From: Trichoplax sp. H2
Taxonomy: Eukaryota; Placozoa; Uniplacotomia; Trichoplacea
Direction of reading: 5' to 3'
Length of the DNA stretch: 64,000 nucleotides
NCBI GenBank assembly: GCA_003344405.1
Contig: NOWV01000253.1
Location: 24,861-88,860, forward strand
Shown: piece after piece, positions 12,829 through 25,589 of the stretch
Position numbering within the stretch: position 1 is the stretch's first letter
How the letters are laid out: each line of letters starts with the position of its first letter
Made by a program: the position numbers and the translations under genes
The notes under the pieces: generated by a model
Database searches by the model: none
Seen by the model: the letters and a program-made list of their open reading frames with translations, nothing else
What the model was told of the DNA's origin: nothing

Positions 12829-15699
12829 CTTAAGTTCAGTTATTAATAATACTACTGAAGATAAGACATTGTGTCTAGCTAGCTTTGTTATATGAACACC
12901 TTCATTAAAATAGCAATTTCAATGAAATTGTATTTAAATGTGTGTATGAGTGAGTACCAATCGAAGGAATAGAGCAACATTTAGACTGTCGTATAGCCTA
13001 GATTTGCAAAGACTATGTAGATCGTACAAATATTTGCTGTCACCATGGCGTAAGAGTTTATGAATAAAGTGATCAACGTAAGAAAATCTGAACAGAAAAA
13101 ATTAATAGTCCTTGATTGTTAAATTGATGATAGTTAGGGTGACAAATGCTTGAATTTATACGCAATCTCTATAAATACGGTCTTTAACATAAACTTTATT
13201 CTACCCTATCACAATTCGTGTTCTATTTGCAGTTCAGTGCGGATACTTAACAAATTATTAACATGATAGCATAGCTGCATTAAAAAGGAGTTTCATTATT
13301 TGTCTTGAATTAGTTGCTACAACTTTAAGGGTTATCGTATGAAAATTATAGATTCTGTCCTATTAAAAACTTTGAATTAGGAGTATGTGGTAGCATAAGA
13401 GTAACAAGTACGAAGCCCCATTATACCGTTCTTCTTATAACGATAGTAGATTGATTATACTAAACTTGCTATCGTATCTAAGAAAAAAATCGAGTTAGAT
13501 TGAATCCATCACCTGTCGATATCGATAATGGTATATAATCTGTAGTATAGTTGAGAATACTGTAGATGCATTGGTAAATGAGATTCTGTTAATAGACTGT
13601 TACTTGTAGCTAGATGAATTGTGTTAAAAGTTCAGTTCAAAATTGGTCATTTCTAGCAAATATTAAAGATAGTAGAAAGAATAATATGAAGAATACAACG
13701 GTGTATATAGTAAAAGTTGATGATAACGGCAATGAAGTAAAATATAATCCTGCAATTTGAAGCTTTGAAGACAGTCATAATTACCTTTCTCTGATGTCAT
13801 ACATGTTGAAATATGCAGCCATATCTAAGCCACATATTGCTACAATCTACCGATTGCAATATCTACTCATATAGTAGTAAGACCATGGTTAAGTCTTCAG
13901 ATAGACTTAATGCAGCAATACGGAACTGAACTGCTACATGGTTTATAAATTTTATTGCAATTTATAAAGAGACGTATACTATAATACAGCAAAAAAATAT
14001 GTTTAAAAGTAGTTCTGACATTATGAGCTTCAATCATTGGGTACAACAGTGGAGTATTGACAAATTATGGTAAAGTAAGTACCGACATTATCCTATTCTT
14101 GTATTCTATGTAGTAAACTCTCATAAATATAGTCTAGTTGTTAAACTGATGACTTACTGTTGCTGATGAAAGCTAATATGGTTAATACTATGTAGATATA
14201 AAAGCATTATATATTACGCTTAGATAGTATACGATAAACCTTACGATAAGCTATACATTCTTACATAATAATCTATTCTTTAGCTATTTATATTAGTAAG
14301 TAGGACTAATGGTTCAGCATCCGTGCTTACAATTATATAAATGTAGTCAACTTGCATAAGTGTAAACCTGTGTCACTAAGTATGAGACTGGTCCTGAAAA
14401 TTAGAATTATCGTTTTAGCTATAGCTAATTCGATACGTTAAATAGCAACATAGAAACTACTGAAATCTTTAGCTGATTATTCATGAATTGAAAATTTTTG
14501 ACCTTTCTTTATATTTTTAGTATTATAGATAAGTAGAAATAATACATAGTAATTGATCCTCGACGAACATTACTGTATTTACTTGAATCAATTAACGGTA
14601 TTAGGTAAATTGGATATACTACCTTAATGTATAATTAGTACATACAATTAAATTGATCACTTTATGAATAATTTACTTACATACTAGTTCCTTCAGCCGT
14701 GTAATTAATATCCGGCAATTTCTTTATACCTATTCAATATAAAAAAATGAGTGATGATAGTATTGCATGGGCTATTTAAATGGTAGCCTTTATTGAGATC
14801 AATGCTGTACTAAATGGTATTTAAAACACGGTACAGTATTACTCTAAGGGTTGATTATAAATTTCGAATATTAAATCTGGAAATAGATACACATCATGGA
14901 TTAGATCGTGACAAAATTTGTAAAGGGAGTAGATTTTATGATATCCTTTATCTTCTCGTAAACTCATCAGAGGAATTTAGTAACGAAGAAGCTCTTTAGG
15001 TTGAAAGAAAGGAGTAGTCGGGATAGTATAGGGAAACATTTACTTTAGCGATCAGAAGATTAATAGTACACACAAATAATACTTTGCACTCTATCATTAT
15101 ACGTTAGAGTAAAAGTGGAAAACTATTGTCGTTAATTAAGTTTATCAAGTGGTCAAGATTCGTAGCAGCTGTATACATAGATTACAATGCATGAGATTGA
15201 GAGGATAATTTAACACCCTGAAGCATATAATTTTACTACAACAGTTTCAAGACAGATACAGTATAGCCGCAATGGTGTTCCACTCATCACAAATACTTCC
15301 AATTAACGTTCGACAGCTTCCAATTTAATATAGCTCAATCTAATACACAGATGTAATTAAGAAGCATTCTATTTTTAATTGCTGTGCAACGGTTCCTATG
15401 CATTTTTTTGTTTTGAAAGCCAAGGGCATAAAGTATTAGATTTAGTCTATTTTTAGCAAAGAATATATTGTATTCAACTCTATAAAGAACAGAATTACTA
15501 ATGCATTCATTCTTTATGTGCCAGGTTTAATAATTAATTTTCGTAGCAATATAGGTGGTATTGATATGGATGTTGCATAATTTCTGGACGGATTGGTTAC
15601 GGTACAATTTAATGTGTGTACATATATTAAGTTAAATCGTTATTCTTCAAAAGCTTTCTTAGCTATTTAACTACATTAGAAGCGATTTAATTAGCTAAA
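12829..15699. other. Intergenic, nothing recognised
   Basis: AT-rich spacer of about 2.9 kb between copies 3 and 4. No exon, structured RNA or tandem repeat was recognised. Confidence 0.55.
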
Positions 15700-18298
15700 A
15701 TGGTAAGAGCGTTTAAACTTTTTCCCGATTTCGTTCTTATATTAACTTTACTTATTAGGCAAAATCAATGTGCTCACATCGATTATGATCGAATGATTTA
15801 CGCCATCGAAGGTCTGGCTGACTATTACAGCGCAATCAAGCAAGAGATAATCATTGATAGTACCTTGTCATTTCATTTTACTAAAGGTAAGATCCTAGTA
15901 ATATACAAAAGGCGAATCCGAGAGATAATTTAAGTTCAAACTCTGAAACTGGCTAAATTTTCACAAGATCACGACAGTTAATGATAGAGAAAATATGTAT
16001 AAAAATGATTCGATTAACGTTGGTAGAATTGTGTTTGCTGTTAGAATGTTCCTGTATTCTGTTATTTTATTGTCGAATACAGATTAGGTTACCATTTTTA
16101 GATTAACTGACTTCAATTTACCTCGTAGAATGCAAAATGTCCTTTGACAAGTCTTTTATTAGTCTAAATAAAATTCCCTTACTGAATTATTATTAGCTTG
16201 CTTGCCTCCTAAATCTTTTTGTAGATACGACTATACGTTATGAAATAGATAAACTATTGTAATATAAGATAGAAATATACGTATTATGTTAGTGAATGTC
16301 ACATAGGATGTTGCTTTAATTTATACTATAAAATTGTCATCAAATTTGCTAGGGTACTTAAGAACCATTTTAGAAGATGCATCTAGAAATGAATCGTTAT
16401 TAAGTCATAATCAATTGGATCGTGTGACAAAATTATACGATAGGTTTAGAGGATTGATAGAAGATACTGCACCCACTATCAGCCAAAAATACTACCAGTA
16501 TAAATTTCTTATACCGCTTTACGTTAGAAATTTTAAAGTCCCACGAAAATTACGAAAGCTTAATCACACCTATGTACAGCAAAGCCAAGAACATTCAGTG
16601 TCTCGTCATTATTCCAATCAATGCTTATGGGAGATAGTTGGATCCTGGCCATATTATAGACGACCATGTAATTTATCAGGTGATTCTTGACCGTACTAAT
16701 CTTGAATTGATTACGAAAGTCTGTAAGCTTATGAAAGCAATTTGCCATTATCTAAAAAGGATTGGACTATGTTAAAAATGCAATATAATGTTCCCAATCA
16801 ATAGCATGCAACATGCCCATACTTGTGCTATGTTCTCGATTTATTTATTTTTATGTGTTGCATCATGGTTACATACGTATACTGTATGTATAGTTGTATA
16901 CTGTATCTGGTTCTTATCGACGTATAGTTCATATAAATTATGACAACTTAGTAATAGCTCTACTTGATTCTTTGATTTGTTCCAGATATTTGCGTCAAGT
17001 TTATTTCTCAGTTACACAGCAACAATTATATAATTACACATCAAGTATTGGCATTATCATTTGGTCGCCAATTCCACTGTCAACATCAGATTGCCCCCTT
17101 ATCTTCAGCTTTTGGCAGTGTTGGTAATCTAGAGGCTATTCTATGCTCAAGAGTACATAAAGAAATGTACAGCTCTCTCTATAAAGGCCTAACTAATTTA
17201 AAATTACAAGATTTATTCACTGAACAGGTCGATGTATGTGGCTCTTTAGAATTTTTCGAAGATTTTATTAATGAAACATACGTTGACATGGTGTTAGAGT
17301 GGCAAACAACTCAAGGCTGCTATATGCAATATAATGGAACTTACACATCCATATTTCCTAATGAGAGGTACTATTATCTTTTTGTATTGCTAAATTTATT
17401 TTGAATTATAAATGGTAACTGCTACTGGTATATAATTAAGACGAAAATCTCCATCAACTTTAAAGTAGAGAAGTAAGGTATCCTATTTCGTAATAGTCCA
17501 GTCTTTCGAAGAATTGATATTGACAACAAATGCCGTTCTATCAGCATAATTATCTACGGTTGGCGACTAGTTTACTGTTCTATTAATATGGCAGATATTT
17601 TATTTTATATTACGTACATTTGAACATTATATATAGAGAGAGCACAGTGCCATCGCTGTGGTTATGTTAACAGTAGCTTAATCATTTAATGATAAAAAGT
17701 TAGAAAAGTGGTAACATAATGAATTGATATAGTTACTTGATCTTCTTCACATGATTTAACTGAATCCTAGTAACGGCACCAAGTTAGCGCCATACTATTC
17801 ACGAAGCAAACGAAGCGATAGCACTGGAACAGGTATTTGAAAGTAAAGTACTTGCGTCATTTAAAGTTTAAATGGATTTTAGCTAATGTGATATTATTAC
17901 TTACAGTTACTCAGAAATATCGTCATCCGTTACATCATAATTCTTCACTTAGAATAGTAAAATTTATAAGCTTTCCGCAATAGAAATTAATTCAATGCCT
18001 AACTTTCTATTACAAAAGGTATATTATTGACTCGAATTTCGATTGTTTTATTTAAGATGGTTGTCATCAGCATATCTCCTCTACAGCTACTGTGTTGATT
18101 GTTGCTCATTTGCGTTGGTTAACTTTAAAGGGTGAACATAGTCAAGCAAGTGGAGCCAGTGGAAAATTAGTACCAAATTACATTCTGGTAGTGGTATTAA
18201 TAATAATTATGGCTTCTGGTGTAGGAAGTGTCATCTTTTTATATATCAAACGAACAATGAAGAGGAGGCACTATCATCTGGTTAAGCAACAAGAATGA
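15700..18298 (+). CDS. C16orf89-like (DUF4735) membrane-anchored protein, copy 4 (diverged)
   Basis: Exons 15700-15886, 16353-16679, 16986-17367, 17771-17832 and 18057-18298 total 1200 nt (399 residues) in the same phases 1, 1, 2, 1. The signal peptide core is DFVLILTLLI. Exon 1 has AIEGLADYYS but DSTLSFHF where copies 2 and 3 read DAYYGL. Exon 2 has NQLDRVTKLYDRF, QCLWEIVGSW and RPCNLSG. Exon 3 has DICV in place of D(T/S)CW, then YIITHQVL, LCSRVHKEM, DLFTEQVDVCGS, LEWQTTQGCY. Exon 5 has DGCHQH, a short stalk, a helix about 361-383 and the tail KRTMKRRHYHLVKQQE with YHLV. Exon 4 is weakly conserved and was placed by splice phase, so it is the least certain exon. The gene is intact but clearly diverged. 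Confidence 0.72.
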
Positions 18299-21140
18299 AA
18301 TTACTTTTAACGTATAGGAATAAACGGCAATACATGAATAATAAATTACTGCATGACACTATGCTGCTTGAAGTTACTGAATAAGCAAAAGGGTAGTTAA
18401 TGCGACGGTCATACATGTCGTTCCATGTCGAAGATAATTATTATTTTGCTGCCAATTGATAGAACAAGTATATTGTTAATCATTGTAATGTAATCATTTC
18501 ACTGACACAACGTGTACCATACAGTATAATGTATATTGTCCAACAAGGAAAATTCAAAACAGGATTAGCCATTTTAGTTATCAGGTTTCATTTAGAAGAT
18601 AAAGCACTACAGTAAATGGGTATTTACTTACTTGGAACGCTATGTACGTCGGGTGAGACGATAGTATCTTAGCCTATAGAATATCCATACGCGCAATATG
18701 CGATTCTGCGATGACATTGTAAGATAATTTACTAGTCTGGTTCGGATGCTGTATTGGAAGTGTTTTTAATAGGCTCGTATAATAAGACGACAAATAAATT
18801 CCCATTATGAATTAATTATGAATTAGGATATGATTTTTAATCGTCATTTCCCTGCCATGGTATGGCTCAATTACAGTGCACGTGTACTGAAACGCTATCT
18901 GTCCAGTACTTCCGCATTGGAAAGATTTACAAGTAGGAAACTCTGCCTTAATATATAAACTTGACTTCACTGTGCAGATAGGCAACATTTTTAACCCTGT
19001 GTCTAGTGTAACAATGTCATGAATCGGCTCTGATACTTAATTTCATAAGTTCTACATCTATAATTTGGAAACGTCATAATGCAATTAATGGAATTATTGA
19101 AATTGTGAACTAATTTGGAAGCAGTTGAATGCCAGTAAGTCAATGAAATAGACAAGTTTAAGCAGTTTTGTAACGACCTGTATTAGTATGATAGACACCA
19201 CACCTACATATGAGGATATTACATGAAATAAAGTACAGTTGTCAGAATAGTTTCTTGTGAACGAAATACCAAAAAATGCGTTCGAAAAAGATTCGCGATT
19301 AGATAAGTTATCGATGGATGCGAGACTTGCAAGTATTAATGTAGGTAGACGCATTGATATCAAAAATGTGTAATTAGGTAAAATATCTCCCTCAGATCGT
19401 GTTAATGTCTTGGCAACATAGGATTGTATTTAAAATTGGCACTTTATCACAGTAAAGTCATGAAGAATTTCCTCTAAGAAGTCCCTGATTTATTGTCTAT
19501 TAATGAGGCAGCCTTTGATGAAGTGAGTTGTAGCAAGTTAGTGATAGCTGTCCTTTTTTTTCTCTAGCGCACGTGCACCATTCTATCCGTAGTAAATATT
19601 TGAATTTGTATTTTTGTACCTTGCTTACTCAGAATAATAAAGTACAATTCATGATTTATATATAACTTGTATCGCATTTTGGGATAAAATGAATATGGTA
19701 CAGAGAGCCATACTGAATAGTACTTGTATATTGCAGGTGAGGTTAATATTTTTACGTATCGTGTTTCACATTTTTCCGTGATATTCTTCTATCCGATTTT
19801 GCACAAAGCATTACTTTACCGAAGATTGAATTTGTAAATCAGATATTTCGGTGCAGTATATCAATTTATTGCGCTGTTTGGCTACTTAGGCTAGCCAAGA
19901 TGATGGACGCCTAAATACACTATATGTAATTATATAATTTAATTACTCATGCAATTTGACGGTATTGCTTGGACTGTGAAATTCTATTCTTACATGACTG
20001 AGGTAATATACACTCACTTCGATTATATTATAACTATGTTTTCATACATAGTCATAAGAACAGTTTTATTGCCAATCAATATACCAGTCCTTTGTGGAAA
20101 TGAGCCATTTTTTTTATTGCAAAGAAGTACCTTGAAACAAGAGGTGATTTCTAAACAAATACCACGGGAAAAATTACAAGCTGCGGGAAAATCCACGCGT
20201 GTGCCCAAGTGAGCACACACATATGGGTTTTGATTGGGACACAATTGGTTGTTAACTGTCATTAGGGCTGTCAGAGTTTGGGCTTTCGATTTTAATCTCT
20301 TGCGTGCTTTTCAATAAATGGAATACCTCCAACAACCAGCAATGACTTTTTTTTTTATCTCCAGCGTCTGTACCGTACACAGTCGATAAGATATTCATCG
20401 ATCCATAAAGGCGAAGGTACGATAAGGTAGACTACCAATGACTGCAGTATCCGTGAGAAGGGTAATTGACTGAGGACTAGAAGATGCAATTTTTACCAAT
20501 GGTAACTCATGATCGTATTTGAAATGGTCCTAATTCAGTAAGCATTTCCAGCGATGACAGAATTGATAGAAGCCATCTTTCAGTCCTTGCTCAAGTTGAG
20601 CACTAGCAAATTTGTATACTACTCCTAGCAAAGAAAGCAAAATGATTTCATTGCTGTGTGCTTTCGTATGCTAGTTGAAGAGTATTTTGTAATGTTGTTA
20701 TCGTCCCAATGCTGTCCGGTCAGTACGATAGCCTCGGTCATGCATAGTAAGCAATCAGTCGTAATAGCCTATCGTAGGTCAAGATCCGACGACGCTTTCA
20801 AGGTACAATACAGGCGATAATGTTTATCGTTGAAGATTGCGTTATTCTATCGACACCCCCACTTGCTGATACCAACTGATACAGGTGAAAATCTCTATCC
20901 CAGGTACGCCCATGACAGTCCCCAATCATGCGTACAACGTCAGATACCGTCGCTATCTGACGTTTTTGTTGATCTACTGGACTGCCTTGAAAGATAGCGT
21001 CAATTGCGTCTAGCCTGAGGTGAATAAACTGACGGTATAAATACGAGCGTGATTGAAGGTGAAGGGATCCATGCTTCAAGTGCGCTATTGGTTACGCGTC
21101 GTGATTGCTCGAATTGCAAAGTGGGAAGCTTGCGTTGGGA
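18299..21140. other. Intergenic; 3' part less AT-rich
   Basis: No recognisable exon. From about 20.75 kb the sequence becomes visibly richer in G and C up to the DMRT start, and a perfect 11-bp hairpin lies at 20936-20964. The richer patch may be promoter or 5' UTR of the DMRT gene. Confidence 0.5.
20936..20964. repeat. Perfect 11-bp inverted repeat (hairpin)
   Basis: AACGTCAGATA and TATCTGACGTT are exact reverse complements separated by the 7-base loop CCGTCGC. It lies about 180 bp upstream of the DMRT start codon in the GC-richer patch. It could be an operator-like dyad or chance. Confidence 0.6.
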
Positions 21141-23179
21141 ATGGCGGATAATTATCGTAAAGTTCATAGCATTAAGCCACAACAGAAACGTAAAACACCC
21201 ATGTGTGCAAGATGTAGACGACATGGAATCGAGATTCCAGTTAAAGATCATAAACCCACTTGTCCTTACAATGAATGTGATTGTGATAAGTGCAAAGAAT
21301 ATTTAAAAAAAAAGCGCAACTCTGACTCGTACAACTCCAATGAATTCGCTTCACACGGTAGGTCATGATAAAACGATATAAACTATACCTTTCTTCGGAA
21401 AATGCCTTTTAATAAAATAAAAATGCAAGGTTGTTGCCTAAAGGAAATATGGTCATGATGCATGTCTTATTACAAGCTATACTTTACTGAATGCTTTGTG
21501 ATACAGGTAGTGACAGTACTCTTTCAAGCTGTAGCATTTCACAAAATTAAATTGCACTTTGACTTACTTGATAGTACATTGAATTCGAACCTCCTAATTA
21601 TCCTCTATTTTTGTCAACTAACTGCTGTAAATGGCTGAAATGAACTGCATAGAGGATTGTTCAGGGTTTTTTTTAGTATTATATGCTATTCTACGCTTCA
21701 AAGTAGTAGGGGACGGTATCTTGGGAGAGTCATTTCATCGAATAGATTTTATTTCAGATACTGTACGTATTTGTATTTTTCACTGTATTGTGCTATACGC
21801 GTAAATTGAAATACCACGTCGTAATACGTATATACTCATTTTGCATACACTATATGTATACAAAATTTGTACTGTTGGTATTCTGCCGGCTAAATTTCGT
21901 AGAAATTTTCGTCATATATTGTCATACATCAACAGCAGATAAACAATTAAGACGCCCCGAGCTAATCTATTATCCATAGGATTGTTGGAATTGACAATTT
22001 GGCAATACTGTCATAGGTGCTATTGTGATTTTTGGAAAGTTACTAGTATATCTCGTCAGGTGTTCAGCGGTCTGTCTAGAGAATTTCAAAACACTGATGG
22101 GAGAAATTTACTACTGTAACATCAAAGAATAGGCAAATCAATTTATGGACCTACTATTAGCTAGTAAAACATGGTAGACATTCTAGCAATTAAGTCTATC
22201 GTAATGCCCAAGTCCAACACGGTAATGCATTGTATAGGTGAAAGCTCGCTTGGCTTATTAGTTATAGCTTCCAATTTGCTAGCCAATCATACCGAAATGC
22301 TGATATAGAAAAATATTAGCGCCTATTGATATTATTCTGAAATGATCTTTGTTATTGCTTAGCCAAGTGAATAATAATGAGCTCTTTTTAAGATCAACAA
22401 TAAAGAAATTTTACGAGATACTGTCATTTTAAGCTGTTCGCGAATTATCAGTAGTTGAGTTCCTTTTCGGTAATTTTTGTGACGTTATCACTATTTCTTT
22501 ACAGTATACTGAAATATGAACAAAACATATTGAAAAATTGTTTACAAATTTTAAGAAAGCGCAAGTAAACTAAATATCAACTACAGTAATGGCGATGACA
22601 ACTATTTTCATTGTCGTTCTTATGCTACATTTATTTCAAAGTGTCTTGGAAAATAAATAAGGAACTTTGCTTATCTAATGTTCAAAGTTGGGAGCGCTTA
22701 GTTATACATCTCTAAAATGTTTATGCGACTATATTCAGTTGGTAACTTGCGAATCTAGTACGTTTATAAAATAAATATTTACCTTTATATTCATAGAGGA
22801 TGGAAATTTCCCAAAAGATGACGCTTGTTATTATTGGTGCGAATGGTTAGGAAAAATTTTTCCCGAAGTTCCACCAGAACGAAGAGAAGAAATCCTAATC
22901 CGATCTGGCATGGACGTAATGAAGAGTATATTGCATTTAAAAGTGAATTATTATAGGTTCCAACACCCATACAGTCAACAGCTAGCGAATCTTCCTAGTT
23001 TAATGATGAAGCACCCATATTGCAGTAACATCTGCAATTCGTTCCTTCGATCACCTCCATTTTTAGAAATGGTTCCAGCTAATCAAGCAACGACGAGTCC
23101 TTCGGTAGCCTCTCAAACGGACGCTGTTGCAGCGCTTATGTCTTTAACTAGAGTCAATATGAAAAATTTGGGTAGATAA
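21141..23179 (+). CDS. DM-domain (DMRT) transcription factor with DMA/CUE-like segment
   Basis: Exons 21141-21357 and 22797-23179 join in phase 1 to give about 199 residues. The DM module lies at residues 17-55 (C22, C25, H28, H37, C41, C46, C48, C51). All eight ligands of the intertwined two-zinc fold are present, in CARCRRHG and HKPTCPYNECDCDKC. DM proteins bind DNA in the nucleus and control sexual and other differentiation. Residues about 86-118 (EWLGKIFPEVPPERREEILI, then GMDVMKSI) match the pattern of the CUE-like DMA domain of the DMRTA/DMRT93B group. ATG 21141 is the first ATG after an in-frame TGA at 21102. The protein is short for the class, and the basic recognition helix after C51 is brief (KEYLKKKRN). 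The 1.4-kb intron falls between the two domains and shows nothing else. The subfamily assignment is inference. Confidence 0.85.
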
Positions 23180-25589
23180 AAACTAATTGCTTTAAATAAT
23201 TTATCAGTGTTATACAGTGCGCAAATGTATAGTACTGTGGCTAAATACATTGATTGTTAGCAATTGAAAAGTAATTTTGTATGCATAATTTCCATTCAAT
23301 CTCATCAACATGTTCTATGCATTGAAACCATTGCTTTATCAACTACTGTGTACTATGGGGTTCAGATACAAGTGCAGTATAATGCACCGTTAAGTTAGTT
23401 TTGCTAGTGGAAGAGCTGTATTTTCTTCGATACAGCGGATGATTTTTGCGGGAATAATTTTGAGAATCAGTTCTAGTAGGACGATAACACTTAATGACTG
23501 TACAATATGAAGTTTGTTCTGCAATTTATTATGGTGATGGAATTTTGCTAGTTTTTTTTGATTGTCAACTGTATTTGGTTATTATTTACTGAAGATGCAG
23601 TTATAATCTTTTAATGCCGCAGTTGGTTTGTTTTATTAAATATGCGATTAATTGCAACGATTGCAACATTTTGCCCCTAAAGTATGGACGTAGCAGTAGG
23701 ATGCTTCAGATGGAAGTATTACTCGTCATCAGGATTGTTATCCTCTTCAGTGCTGTAATTGTATTTTAATAAGCTTTCTTGCTATTGACATAGACATATA
23801 CTAAATGTTGTTGTTCAAGCCAGGCACATGTCGTGATCGCTTCGAGTCTGGATACTTACCGCTAAACACTGGCAATAGTTATCGTAATATGTTCAAGTTA
23901 TTTTTTCTTCGTAAAACTAAAGACTACTTTCATTTCTAATTCATTATTATACATCACATAACAACATAGAGTACCTGTTTTTCAATTGAAATCAAAATAA
24001 TGATAATAAAAAGCATGTTATTTTTTCATGCAAGCCTTCAAATGCAATGTATTCGCGGCTCTTCTTCAATCAGCACATTGGTACAGGGATCTTGATGATA
24101 AAAAGAGAAAACTGATAACAGTCCGATACCACTGCAATATAACAATGCCAATTATTTATTACACGGGCATAAGTAGTTTATCTCTTGCAAATGCACTTTA
24201 CTTCCGGTTTATAAAATCAGGGCTATATTGTACTACTTTAAAAAGAGAGAGATTATTCCAGATGTCAAGCACTGGTACAGCCGAGTAAGTAGTAGGATAG
24301 AAGCATTTCAAGAGCTATTTATCGGACTTACCAAAAGTAAACTGTTTAGTGCAGTGGGACAGTCAAATTGATATGCCGCTGATCGACATGCTGTAGGATA
24401 AACTGCGATAAAACGACAATGTATCTTGGTGGCAATCCTTTCCTTCGCTGATATCATTCTACACAGGCATGTTTCTTTTCACCTAATTCAAACAACCACT
24501 ATCACGGTCAGTCATTGTATCGGTCTACCTATTTAGGCGTTAGATTTTATTGCAATTTGTTAGACTGCTTGATGGCTATGGCCGTCGTTCTAGGCGACAT
24601 AAACAGATATTGCCATCGGACTATTCAAATCAATTCCAGATGTCCATAGCTAGACTACACTTATATTAACTAAAGTTTGTACTGCATAGGCCTCATGCTA
24701 TATACGATACAATGGAGTACTCTATGTCAATACGAGTAGTCTGCTATTCTGCTGGTCAATATGGAATTACAATTCATCGATAATCGCTCGTCACTGTACG
24801 ATATTAACATGGCAGACAGTATCGCCCTACCGAGCACTAAAATCTCTAAACTGTCACAAGCAATTTCTTGAAATACCTCCAGAATTTAGTGCCAATTTTG
24901 ATTGATTTATACCGTTTCCACCTATTACAAATCAACTGATTTGTTTATACTATCAAAATTAGATTAAATTAGCATCAAAGACATGAAAATAAGATCAAGA
25001 TCGGATTGCTAAGGATAGAAATTTATCTGCTATCGCATACCGATAAATTATTTCTAGCGCATATTTCGTTATCATGCTATCGTCTTGGCTGTGAAAACGA
25101 GAAACTTTGATACGATATAAAACTATTCTAAACTACAGTACTGGACCCATAGTGGATGAATCTGGCCAATTTTGCCGCCCTTCTTCCTGCTGCTGAAATC
25201 TCTCTAGTCTATATCGCTAGAAATGCGACGTTCGCCATTTCTTATCACACGCAACAAGAGTGTGGGACGCCCAGTATTGCCACTATACGGTTATCAATGA
25301 AGATAGGCTGTGATCGAACCAAGTAGGACGCTGCTCAAGGCTAACATGCAATTTGTCCGTGTGGAAAATTGAGAAATTTTGCTATCTTGAGTAAAGTTAT
25401 TTACTTGCATTTAGGTGCAGTTCGTGGTAGCAAATAAATAGAGTTATACCAATGTATTTACTCCCAATAAGGCGATATAATTATACAGTCATCATCAAAG
25501 TTGATGAATATCATTCAAATTTATCAAGCAAATTCAATCATCGACGATAAGTTTAATTTAGTTTTCAGCTTTTGCAAACCATAATCCTA
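23180..25589. other. Intergenic, nothing recognised
   Basis: Sequence after the DMRT stop, including its unannotated 3' UTR. Small open frames on both strands show no recognisable motif. Confidence 0.5.

Noticed and set aside
17498-17596. Alternative exon 4 for copy 4 (frame reading FYQHNYLRLATSLLFY)
   Set aside because: It resembles the exon 4 pattern, but upstream stops leave no in-phase acceptor. The 17771-17832 exon satisfies both splice sites and phase.
19094-19363. Minus-strand hydrophobic 89-codon frame
   Set aside because: A hydrophobic stretch could suggest a membrane protein, but composition is typical of AT-rich noise and no partner exon was found.
20798-21079. Minus-strand 93-codon frame upstream of DMRT
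   Set aside because: It reads fairly well as protein, but frames on the other strand and a shifted frame are also open in this GC-richer patch and no family was recognised. Kept only as part of a finding.
24028-24288. Plus-strand 86-codon frame after DMRT
   Set aside because: No motif, no splice-compatible neighbour, and it lies beyond the DMRT stop.
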